Positions 51,321 to 62,350 of a DNA stretch of 64,000 nt are shown here, one piece after another (within the stretch, counting starts at the first letter, position 1; each line of letters begins with the position of its first letter). Under the pieces are notes generated by a model that worked only from the letters and a program-made list of their open reading frames with translations, was not told where the DNA came from and did not search any database. Made by a program: the position numbers and the translations under genes. The DNA is from Palaemon carinicauda (taxonomy: Eukaryota; Arthropoda; Malacostraca; Decapoda; Palaemonidae): contig NC_090757.1 in NCBI RefSeq assembly GCF_036898095.1, positions 66,233,547 through 66,297,546 on the forward strand, read 5' to 3'.

Positions 51321-51928
51321 GCAGGCATCACCAAGTGCTGAGTGGAGAATGGTCTTTGGATCCTCGAGTAGCGAAGACAGTAATAGCTTTGTGGGGTTTA
51401 CCCACAATAGATCTGTTTGCCACCTCTCTGAATGCGAAGCTTCCCCGCTACGGGTCCCCAGTTCCAGACCATCAGGCAGCGATCCAGGACGCCCTCCAAC
51501 ACTCCTGGGACAACCTGGATGCCTATGCCTTCCCTCCCTTTTGCCTGCTCAGAAAGGTGATCAACAAGCTCAGGATCTCACGGGACTGCAAGCTAACACT
51601 AATAGCTCCGGCTTGGCCAAGTAGAGAGTGGTACGCAGATCTCCTTTCCCTGCTGGTTCAAGTGCCGAGGTTCCTGCCTCCAGAACCCCGTCTGTTGACG
51701 CAGCCATACAGTGGTATCCCCCACGGGAGAATTCCCTTCCTGAAACTTCACGCCTGGAGGCTGTCCAGTCTCTCCTCAGAAGCAGAGGCTTTTCAGGAAA
51801 AGTGGCGGAACACATGTCCAGGCACCTGCGCAAATCTTCCACAAACCTCTACCAAGCAAAATGGAGAATGTTTGCAGCTTGGTGTAGAGGGCGAGACGTG
51901 TCACCACTCGATCCCTCTCTTCCTTTAG
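51245..51928 (+). pseudogene. E5 RNase H end and 'DLFAT' domain
   Basis: SAKFIPGRRNIVADQLSRHH supplies the last RNase H Asp. WGLPTIDLFATSLNAKLPRY, AYAFPPFCLLRKVINKLRIS and IAPAWPSREWYADLLSLL then form the segment proposed as a Dam-like methyltransferase in DIRS. The frame overlaps the recombinase by about 300 bp and ends at 51928. It was one protein with the RT at 49890 before the frame lesion. Confidence 0.75.
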
Positions 51929-52798
51929 TCGCAGACTTCCTTGTTTACCTCGGGGAGGAGAAACTCCTGTCAATCTCGGCAATTAAGGGCTATCGTTCAG
52001 CCTTAAGCCTTATCTGCAGACTGAGAGGAGTTGACCTTTTCACCTCAGAAGAGATCTCCTTGTTGATTCGTGGTTTTGAGAGACCTTGCCCCCTAGTGGA
52101 GATTAGACCACCACCCTGGGACGTGTCCCTGGTCTTACGCTCCTTAAAGGGACCTCCGTATGAGCCCTTAAATAGGGCCTCTGATTTCTTCCTTACCCTT
52201 AAGACCGTCTTCCTAGTAGCGCTGGCCTCGGCAAAAAGGGTTAGTGAACTTCACGGTCTATCCTACGAAGTCACCCATACTAGAGGATGGGGGGGGGGGG
52301 GGGGGGAGTCTCTCTCAGCTTCGTGCCAGGCTTTGTGGCCAAAACCCAGAATCCTTCATATGCCGATGAGAGGTTTAGAGAATTCAATTTTCCAGCCTCA
52401 ATAGGGCAACTCAGGATACTGACAAATTGCTACTGTGCCCGGTCAGGGCGTTAAGGAAATACCTGAAACGCACCAGACCACGTCTCCGTCATCTCTTCCT
52501 CAGTACCAACAAGGTTAAGAAGAGAATCTCTCGTAACACCATCTCTTTCTGGGTCAAGAAAGTTATTGCGAGAGCCATTCACGGAGACTCTGAGGCAGCT
52601 CAACCCAAAGCCCATCAAGTAAGGGGAGTGGCTGCCTCACTGGCGTTTAAGAAGAATTTCTCAGTCTCCCAAGTCTTAAGAGCTGGAGTCTGGAAGCGCC
52701 AATCTACATTCACCTCTCACTATTTATCAGATGTGACACATAGGTCTCTAAACACCTTTTCTATAGGACCTATTGTGGCAGGTCAGCAGGTGCTGTAA
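51628..52798 (+). pseudogene. Tyrosine recombinase of E5, one frameshift at an 18-G run
   Basis: The frame 51628-52404 contains LEAVQSLLRSRGFSGKVAEH, SSTNLYQAKWRMFAAWCRGR, ISAIKGYRSALSLICRLRGV and the arginine box ASAKRVSELHGLSYEV. A run of 18 G (52289-52306) lies where E3 has codons for RGWGKV and throws the reading off. It resumes at 52427 with LLCPVRALRKYLKRT, KAHQVRGVAASLAFKKNF (H-x-x-R) and STFTSHYLSDVTHRSLNTFS (catalytic Tyr), ending at TAA 52796-52798. All R-H-R-Y residues are present. It lies in the -1 frame relative to the RNase H/DLFAT frame. Confidence 0.82.
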
Positions 52799-53249
52799 CT
52801 TCCTTTACGCCCTTTCAGGGGACAGTAGCCATTGATCGAGGATTCTAAGTTACACTAGGTTTTAGAAGAACATCCATCTACCTTCAGCTCTTTCTTCTTC
52901 CTCCCATCTGGGTATCCTAGTCTGTGACCAGTTTCGGCTGGACTCATCAATGGAAATAAGGTATGAAACTCATCTGATTCCTATCGCAGGGTATAAGTTA
53001 TACTCGTAGTCACGAGGGTTCCCCTTTTCAAGGTCAGGGGAACCCTTGGTATGAAAGGATCCTGGTATCGCTCCCGACCCTCTTCATGCCGAAACTTTGG
53101 TTTCTACGTATTTACAAACCTTCAGTCATGCTGGTTTTGGGGATCTACAGAAAAAGTTAATGGGAGATTGTTCATTAATAGAGTCTAGTCTGAGGACTAT
53201 CTTCTCTAGGAGTAGAGAACCCTTCGTCCACCCTGACCTCAAGACTAAG

Positions 53250-53354
53250 TCTCCTATAGTAAAGAATGAGGATTTGTATTTAGTGTAGGAACAAATGACA
53301 AACTTATAACAGAGTTTGTATTTTTCCTAACATACAAACCCGAATTCTTTACTC
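53250..53354. repeat. Internal complementary region of E5
   Basis: CTCCTATAGTAAAGAATGAG...GTGTAGGAACAA is the reverse complement of the left end with about three mismatches. ATGACAAACTTATAACAGAG onwards is the reverse complement of the right end. The junction GGAACAA|ATGACAAA is the same as in E2 and E3, although the rest of the sequence differs. Confidence 0.92.
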
Positions 53355-53594
53355 AAATCTTCCCTCCGTCACCGCCCCCTAATATAGTCCTAGCTAGAAT
53401 CCGATTGAAGGTACTCTGTAGCTACCGGCCGGCAGTCCCCCACCCCCATCTGGGGGATAACCTACGGCCTGGTCGTTAACGACCTTGTTAAGGTTTTCTG
53501 CCGTATTTTCCAGCTCGCGCTAGAATATCTCCTATAGTAAAGAATTTGGGTTTGTATGTTAGGAAAAATACAAACTCTGTTATAAGTTTGTCAT
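53355..53594 (-). repeat. Right inverted terminal repeat of E5
   Basis: On the minus strand it repeats AGATATTCTAGCGCGAGCTG, GGCAGAAAACCTTAACAAGG, the GGTCGTTAACGACC palindrome and the CCGGCCGGTAGCTACAGAGT block of the left end. It ends GTCAT at 53594. Confidence 0.9.
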
Positions 53595-55110
53595 CTTTGC
53601 CTACTAGCAGTGGAAATTCATAAGGAGGTAGTACTCAACTGTATTATTCTGATGGCGTGCTTTATTCCATGCAAAAACATCATCGTAGCAGAAAAGCTTA
53701 GTAGAAGTACTCAGATAGTTGGGTCAGAAGAGTTTTTGCATCCTCAGATAGCGAACAAGATCCTAACTATGTGGGATTCTTCGATAGTCTACATATTCGG
53801 ATCCTCGCTAAATTTAAAACTTCCAGTATACTGCTCTGGTTACAAACCATGAAGCAATGTTCGAGCTTGCCTTATAGTGCCCCTGGGAGACTTCTATGTC
53901 TTTGCTTTTCCACCGTTCTACCTGATAAGGAATGTTCAAGCTTGAAATAAGTCTGGTCGCATCCCAACTCAATATGGCTATAGTCGCCTTGAAATGAACC
54001 CAAGTGGAATGGTACCCAAACCCTCTACTTATATTAGAAACTCTGAGAATTTCTTTCCTCTCCTCACCCTGTTATTGCAACCTAACGTCCTGATATTCCA
54101 TAGCTTAGTGGAATCAGTTTGGGTTTTTGTTTGGAGATTATTCAGTGTCTCCTCTCAGAGAAAGACTTTTCTCTTCTAGTTGCGTGAGAGATGTCAGGAT
54201 AACTCTGAGAATCTTCAACTCCCGTGTACTAAGCCAAGTGCACCATCTTCTGTGGTTGGTGTCGTTGGAGGAGGGTGTCTTCTCTTGGAGCCTCTATTCT
54301 ATTAATAGCCAGATTTTTAACTTAACTCTGAAAAGAAGAGCTCTGCTTATTATTAACAGTGAAATGGTATCACTCAGCCTTGAGCAAGGCTTTTAAAGTG
54401 GAAGGAGTTTATATTTCCTCTTTGGCCGACACTATGCTCAAAGGGAGTTTTGAGCAGTCCTGTCCTCCAGTAGAGGTGAGACTACTGCCCTGGGATGTTA
54501 CTAAGGTCTTTCAGTCCCCTATAAACGGTTGAAGATCGCTTCAAACAGGAATTTTATCCTCTAAAATGGTTTTCTTGCTTGCCTTAGCCTCCTCCAAATG
54601 CTTTGTCGAGCCTCATACCGAGTGTTGGAAACAATTCGTCTACGCCTGGTTAATAGATAAAATCCAGAATCCATTCATTTCCTATTCCAAGTTTTCTTTG
54701 TTTCAGGATGTGAGCCATAGAGTGGTAACCGACGATCCTAGTCGGCAGTGTTTGGGTCTTGTGAGGGCTCTGAAGAGCTACCTTAAGCATACACAAGCAA
54801 TTTGACCTCACCTGCAGCACCTCTTCATCAGCACAGGAATAGTAAAGAATGGGACTATAAATATGATCTTCTCTTGGTTGAGGGAAGTTATTGAAGGTAC
54901 CAATTCACCACCCTCATCTTGTGCTCTTAAGTAGAGCTTGGGTTAGAGCTCATAATGTTTGAGTAATAAGCACGACCTGGGCTTTCCGTAAGGATCTCTC
55001 TATTGTAAAGGTCAGGGAGGTGTCTGGGAATGGTAGACCCCATTTTCGGTCCATAACTCGCAGGAATCGACCCACAGGACCCAGGATATATTTTTACCAA
55101 GACCTGAATT
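53595..55110 (+). pseudogene. H2 right part: decayed RNase H, DLFAT domain and recombinase
   Basis: LAVEIHKEVV and ACFIPCKNIIVAEKLSR continue RNase H, with the last Asp read as Glu. MWDSSIVYIFGSSLNLKLPV matches the DLFAT block. The recombinase shows KMVFLLALASSKCFVEPH, where the catalytic Arg of SKRVIELH is Cys. Similarity fades near 55110, and no right end is found. It is old and clearly dead. Confidence 0.65.
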
Positions 55111-56731
<1,621 letters not shown>

Positions 56732-56996
56732 TTGTTCCGTAACCGAAATACAAACCACGCTATTTACAAAGGGTTATTACTTTTAGCGTAGCTGAAATGG
56801 CGAGCCATTAGAATTTAACGAGGGTGTATTACCCCCGCGCTAGTTAGCGGGGGGGTAGGGGAGTGGTAGCTAGCTACCCCTCCTCCCCCTCACACACAGG
56901 TGAATACTCACTTTCACTTTTGGCTCGGACTGTGACAGACGTCTCTGTCTTGGTCCTCGCTTGGCAGCCATTGTCTGTTTTGTCTTTACTTAATCG

Positions 56997-57074
56997 CTTA
57001 CTTTTCTTTTACTCAATATATATGTAAACATGTTTTCATGTTTGTATATATATTTGAGTATAGAAATAAGTAAG
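56997..57074 (+). promoter_or_regulatory. Leader hairpin in E4
   Basis: It has the same design as in E2: CTTACTT with AAGTAAG at the base, and ACTCAATATATATGTAAACA with TGTTTGTATATATATTTGAG in the upper stem. The loop sequence differs from E2, but the pairing is kept. Confidence 0.6.
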
Positions 57075-57843
57075 TTTCCTTTTCAGATGTGTGTGTGTAG
57101 TGTACGATATCTACGTGGAGGCCTCGGCAGTTAGGCCACCACGGCCTAATTTTATGGGTTGCGATCGAGTTTGACTTCGGTCTTTCTCTCTCTCTCTCTC
57201 TTGAGGTCGTTCACCCTTTTACTATGTTTTACTACGCCCTTGTAGCTTCCTTCCCGTGTGGGTGGGGTTGCTACGCCGTACATTTTGTCTCAATTAGTTT
57301 ATGAATCTAATTGTAGTTGTTATTTTTCAGCTTGTAGAACGATTCCTTTCGGGGTTTTCGTTTTTTCTTTAGTGTTCATTCATTTTTAAATTACATAATT
57401 ACATAGTTACATAATTATAATTGTTATAATTCTGTTTTGGTTACAGCTCTCCTTCCGCGAGTGTAAGTGGTTGTGAGGGCACGTGCCTGTTGTGTAATTC
57501 TTGTTCCTTTTCCTCGGGATTCCTCTTCGGAGCCTTCCCGGGGGAATGAATGTGTACTAATATTATTTGTTTTATTTTTTTTTTTTTTTACAGTTACCGA
57601 TCTAGTTCGTTTCTGTAATATAGCAACGGTGTGAGCTGTCTGGTTGAGTCCTGGGGATTCGGCTGTTGCTGCCTCCCCCCTTGTATTGTCGTCAGGGGCG
57701 TGTCTCCTTCTACTGGTAGTACTCCCGTGTCGACGGACAGCTCTCCAGTTCATTTTAGAACAGTCAGGAGGCTTGCCTCCTTGGGCGGATAACTTTCCTT
57801 CCGAGGGAAGTTTTTTCCTGTCCAGGCTTGAGCTTTTCCTCTT

Positions 57844-58149
57844 TTGGGGGGTTCTTCTCTTGCCTTTTTTTCGTGCGACTATGCTCTTGGTGCTGAGCGG
57901 TCGCACCTGCAGTTTCGCTCAAGGGGCTGGGCAACTGCAGGAGCTCCTCTTCGGAGGATTGCTCCTTTTAGGTCACTGGCTGACCAGTCTCTTCCTCGAA
58001 GTGTTTCTCTTTCGTTCGCGAGAGAGTACACTCATAGAGACTCCTCTTCGGAGGTTTCTTCTGTTGCTGTTGCTGTTGGCCTCCCTCGCCGTAAGGCCCT
58101 CCGTCCGCCTCGTCGTAAGGGCCTCTCATCTCCCTATAAGGGTGCTTGA
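57844..58149 (+). pseudogene. gag middle-region remnant in E4
   Basis: The frame reads AERSHLQFRSRGWATAGAPL, then RDSSSEVSS and PRRKGLSSPYKGA, parallel to E2 14912-15286 and to RGLPSPHKGVRRRLF of the other gags. It ends where GGTGCTTGAGGCGCC replaces GGTGCTAAGAGGCGCC of E2. No Cys-rich start is present. Confidence 0.6.
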
Positions 58150-58740
58150 GGCGCCTTTTTGAATCTCCGTTTGCAGCCTACAACTTTTTTTTCTCGTCTT
58201 GGTGCAGATGGACAGCAGTCTAATCTCGTCTTCCGACGGGCAACGGTCTTCCCGACGGACAACGGTCTTCCCGACGGACAGCGGTCTTCCGACGGACATC
58301 AGTCTCCCGGCGGACAACGATCCCTTCGGGGCAAAGGGTTGCCCCCACGGGGGTTCTTCCCTTGCGTGTCAGGGTTTCCCTGCGCGCCCTTCTGTTCGTC
58401 AGCGCTCTCCTGTTCGTCAGCGCTTTCAAGATGATCTTCCCTGCGGTTCCTGTTACGTGCCCTGTGCGCCCACGTTCGCCCTCGCGATCTAGAACTTCGG
58501 TTCAGGTCGGGGTCAAGGACTCTTCTTTGCGCAGGCTTCCACGCGTAGCCTTCTGCTCGTCAGCGATCATCAGCTCGTCAGCGATCATCAGCTCGTCAGC
58601 GATCATCAGCTCGCCAGCGATCGTCAGCTCGTCAGCGATCATCAGCTCGCCAGCGATCTCCGGATCGCCCACGTGTGTTACAGCTGGCACGCCAACGTTC
58701 TCCAACACTTATGAAGGAACATGGTTCGCCAGCTACTAGC

Positions 58741-59040
58741 TCAACTGCGGATGCTGATCGCCATCGCGCGACCCTCAACTGCAGATGCTGATCGCCATCG
58801 CGTGACCCTCAACTGCGGATGCTGACCGCCATCGCGCGACCCTCAACTGCGGATGCTGACCGCCATCGCGCGACCCTCAACTGCGGATGCTGATCGCCAT
58901 CGCGCGACCCTCAACTGCGGATGCTGATCGCCATCGCGCGACCCTCAACTGCGGATGCTGATCGCCATCGCGCGACCCTCAACTGCGGATGCTGATCGCC
59001 ATCGCGCGACCCTCAACTGCGGATGCTGATCGCCATCGCA
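58741..59040 (+). repeat. 34-bp minisatellite in E4
   Basis: Almost nine tandem units of TCAACTGCGGATGCTGATCG followed by CCATCGCGCGACCC, with a few substitutions, are read directly. Because 34 is not a multiple of 3, the frame moves each unit. Confidence 0.95.
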
Positions 59041-59625
59041 CCCTTTCACGCGATCATTCACCTGCGCATGCTGCTCGCCATCGCACAACCCTGAACGATT
59101 GCCCGCTTACGCATGCTGCTCCTCATCGCACCACCCTGAACGATCGCCCTCCTGCAGATGCTGATCACCATCGCACCCTTTCACGCGATCATTCACCTGC
59201 GCATGCTGCTCGCCATCGCACAACCCTGAACGATTGCCCGCTTACGCATGCTGCTCCTCATCGCACAACCCTGAACGATCGCCCTCTTGCGGATGCTGAT
59301 CACCATCGCACCCTATCACGCGATCATTCACCTGCGCATGCTGCTCGCCATCGCACAACCCTGAACGATTGCCCGCTTACGCATGCTGCTCCTCATCGCA
59401 CAACCCTGAACGATCGCCCTCTTGCGGATGCTGATCACCATCGCACCCTTTCACGCGATCATTCACTTGCGCATGCTGCTCGCCATCGCACAACCCTGAA
59501 CGATTGCCCGCTTACGCATGCTGCTCCTCATCGCACAACCCTGAACGATCGCCCTCTTGCGGATGCTGATCACCATCGCACCCTATCACGCGATCATTCA
59601 CCTACACATGCTGCTCGCCATCGCT
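59041..59625 (+). repeat. 135-bp higher-order minisatellite in E4
   Basis: Four full units (starting at 59041, 59176, 59311 and 59446) and a partial fifth (59581) each contain three variants of a CATGCTGCTCGCCATCGCAC-type subunit. The 135-bp length equals 45 codons, so one frame repeats exactly (LSRDHSPAHAARHRTTLNDC, and so on). It is a second-order repeat built on the 34-bp type. Confidence 0.95.
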
Positions 59626-59689
59626 TACCGCCAGCGATCTTCTTCACCTACGCGGCAGCACGATCCCTCGCCGTCACGCCCATTCGCCT

Positions 59690-60135
59690 GCGCGCCCACG
59701 CGATCGCTCGCCTGCGCGCCCGCGCGATCGCTCGCCTGCGCGCCCGTGCGATCGCGCGATCGCTCGCCTGCGCGCCCGTGCGATCGCTCGCCCGCGCGAT
59801 CGCTCGCCTGCGCGCCCGCGCGATCGCTCGCCTGCGCGCCCGCGCGATCGCTCGCCTGCGCGCCCGCGCGATCGCTCGCCTGCGCGCCCGCGCGATCGCT
59901 CGCCTGCGCGCCCGCGCGATCGCTCGCCTGCGCGCCCGCGCGATCGCTCGCCTGCGCGCCCGCGCGATCGCTCGCCTGCGCGCCCGCGCGATCGCTCGCC
60001 TGCGCGCCCGCGCGATCGCTCGCCTGCGCGCCCGCGCGATCGCTCGCCTGCGCGCCCTCGCGACCGCTCGCCTGCGCGCCCGCGCGACCACTCGCCTGCG
60101 TGCCCGCGCGACCACTCGCCTGTGCGCCCGCGCGA
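59690..60135 (+). repeat. 24-bp minisatellite with GCGATCGC cores in E4
   Basis: About eighteen units of GCGCGATCGCTCGCCTGCGC plus GCCC are in tandem. Each encodes the eight residues ARAIARLR in one frame, and all six frames lack stops over most of it. The unit contains the palindrome GCGATCGC and is dense in CpG. The overlapping long minus-strand frames are artefacts. Confidence 0.95.
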
Positions 60136-60309
60136 CCATTCGCCTTTGCGCGACCGTTCGCCCTCGCGCGACCATAGTTCGCGGCGAATTCCACAGCCGG
60201 TGGTAGCAGCAGGGACGCGTGCTCCTAGGCGGCACTCGGGATCACCTCCATCCAAGCACAGGTTGGTAGTGCAGGACGAAGACAGGTCAGTACAGCATTC
60301 TTCCCACCT

Positions 60310-61100
60310 TCTTTTCAGGCAGGAACCGTCGTGTCCTCTCCAAAGGATCGCCCGATCCCTTTCACCTTAGCGAGGATTTCGGACTCTGTGTCCTTGGAGC
60401 AGCAGACATGGTTTGATCCGCTGGCACGGGCGTTAATGAGGGTTATGAAACCAGCACTCACCGGCCAGGGTAACAAACCAGCGGCTGTCTCTCCTACGCT
60501 GAAGAGAAAGAGAGGAGTGGACTTCGTGGTGACTTCCCCCAGGGCGAAGTTGGTTCCCAAGAGGTCGGTCTCGAGGGTCCCCTCTCCTGCACGAGTACTC
60601 TCTCCTTCTCCCGCCCTGGAAGGATTTTTGGCGGGGGGTCTTTCCGTCGAAGATTTCTCCATCGGACAAGGGGTGACTGCTTACCTCTTCCTCTGGGAGC
60701 TTACCAGGTTCTTTCCCTCCTCGGTTACGGCCCGAGGTTTGGTTCAAGGAAGCTACAGGAAGATCAAGGGTACTTTCCTCCTCTCGAGCTCAGGCACCTT
60801 GGCCTTTCGTCGTTAAGTATCTACTTGCGGACAAGCTCGATGTTGTACCATCTGGACGCACTGACTGAAGGCTTCCTTCGGGTGTCTCATCTGTGGAGGT
60901 CAACGACCTCAGACACCCTTCCATCCTTGAGAAGAGTTTTGTCTTTGCCCAAGGACAGAGACTTAAACATCTGCTGTGCGGAGTAAATCGACTTCCGGTT
61001 TCACTCCTCCAAGGCGCTTTCTTCCAGACTCTGCAGGGCTCCAGCTCCCTTTTCTTTCAACCACGTCGGCCTAAGTTATCGGCTACGACAACTGGGACAA
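60310..61100 (+). pseudogene. gag helical-domain remnant in E4
   Basis: SSPKDRPIPFTLARISDSVS (60334) parallels TPPRDRTIPFPPEGVSDST of E3, and KRKRGVDFVVTSPRAKLVP parallels KRKRGVDNVVTSPRAKLVP of E1. The frame is open to about 60816. A frameshifted remainder (GTFLLSSSGTLAFRR) matches the TFLLSGTRTIEFLAHQ block. Confidence 0.7.
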
Positions 61101-61239
61101 GGTGTCCAATTGCAGTTTCCTCCTGTCAGGAACAGATGGCACGGGAGACTCCCCCGGGGGGGCATAGTCCTAAAAGGAGTTCACGAACTCTAGGATTGCA
61201 GGTTTTTTCGCTAGGGGGATGCTTAAGGTTACTCATCCG

Positions 61240-62350
61240 AATGACAGCTTCCCGATGCCCATTCCCGCACAATCTCTGTGAGTAGCCAAGGATATCGCGC
61301 CTGCCGTCTCTGTCAGCGAATTCAGTGTCTCTGAACCTCTATGCCATAGCATCAGCAGAGTTGCCCGGTTGGGCAGAATGATCCATACCTTAGGCGAAGG
61401 TCTTCCTTAGGATCATCGACGGCTTCACCCCCGGCCCCCTCAGTCGATCCTTTCTTGTAAGGAAGGATCTGAGAGGGGATGTCCATAGTCGACCTCTCAG
61501 CCCTGATCAAGTTTGTCGAACAAACTTCGGCCAGCGTAGACCAGCAGAATCGATCAGACTGGTAACGAGGCGACAGGACTCCTTTAACCCTGGATCGGAA
61601 GGACGGGTACTTTCAGTTTCCATTCCATCCATCTTCCAGGGTGCTCGTCGAATTCAGCCTAAACTGCAAGTATTCCTGCTTATGATGCAGTGTGGCTATC
61701 CCGCCGTGGCATAGCAGGTTTGTTTCCCCAGAGAACTCTCCCTGCCTTCCTCTTGGCCGCTCAGGTGCAGACTTCCGCCTCCTCTGCTGTTTGGAGGGCT
61801 GGTCAACTCCGGTAGGCTCGGGTTTCGACCTTCTTCAGCGCCGGGAAAAGCTTCCGAATGCTGACCATGAGTGTGGGCTCATGGTATTTTCCTTGGAGCC
61901 TTCTCTTCCTCTGCCTCAACATCTGGAGTATCTGGCCATGATATTGAGTCAACCGCCTTACCACGTTGGAAACCCCGCTTCTCGTCCGTCCAGCGAGGTT
62001 AAGCAACGTCGGTACTTGGATGGGTGACCACCTGGGGACGCCAGATTCTGTTACCACATCCTCCGAGCCTTCCTTTCGGTTGACTGTGGCAAGACTGAGG
62101 AGAGTCGCAGTACCTGTTCTCAGTCAAGCAGAGTTTTCAGCCCTACCTTGGAACGTTTCCTAGTTCTTATTTCCTCATTGACCCGTTTATAGTCCGAACG
62201 GTCGCCTCAGGATAAGTTCCATGTGGGGCGATCCAAGTTCCGGTGGCTTCAGGCAATGTTTAACCGGACTCCCTGGCCCTATGGGACCAGCGGAACTATT
62301 AAACCTGCAATGGGTGTTGACCTATGGAGCCTCTTGATGGTAGTGGATAT
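61240..62350 (+). pseudogene. Reverse transcriptase remnant in E4
   Basis: It has the same block order as in E2 (ATCTCTGTGAGTAGCCAAGG, CCTCAGTCGATCCTTTCTTG, GGCAAGACTGAGGAGAGTCG) and the same 5S-derived insertion. No RT motif can be read through. Confidence 0.7.
61948..62055 (+). rRNA. 5S rRNA-derived sequence in E4, with a 10-nt internal loss
   Basis: It runs from GTCAACCGCCTTACCACGTT to ATTCTGTTACC, and its insertion point in the RT is identical to E2. GGGTCTGGTC between the A-box and C-box is missing, probably by recombination between two GTCGG copies, and the terminal stem has a further mismatch. It is therefore a decayed copy of the segment seen whole in E2. Confidence 0.85.

Larger units (their letters stand above)
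46935..53594 (+). mobile_element. E5: complete DIRS element of a second lineage, inserted in the RNase H of H2
   Basis: The left end is TTGTTCCTATGCTAAATACA and the right end is TTATAAGTTTGTCAT, for a length of 6660 bp. H2 reads INKQGGSLYA before it and LAVEIHKEVV after it, the two sides of one RNase H, with no target duplication. The internal complementary region (53250-53354) confirms both ends. Gag, RT, RNase H and recombinase share motifs with E1/E3, but the DNA and the inverted repeats differ. This is a separate DIRS family and the best preserved in the window, with a full RT, complete RNase H residues and all recombinase catalytic residues, but with several frame lesions. Confidence 0.92.

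Noticed and set aside
58741..60135. CRISPR-like array
   Set aside because: The units are contiguous minisatellites without unique spacers, in a eukaryotic retroelement.
59625..60255. Three overlapping minus-strand frames of about 190 residues rich in Arg/Ala/Gly
   Set aside because: They are the complement of the stop-free 24-bp minisatellite. The periodic composition and simultaneous opening in every frame show a repeat artefact, not genes.
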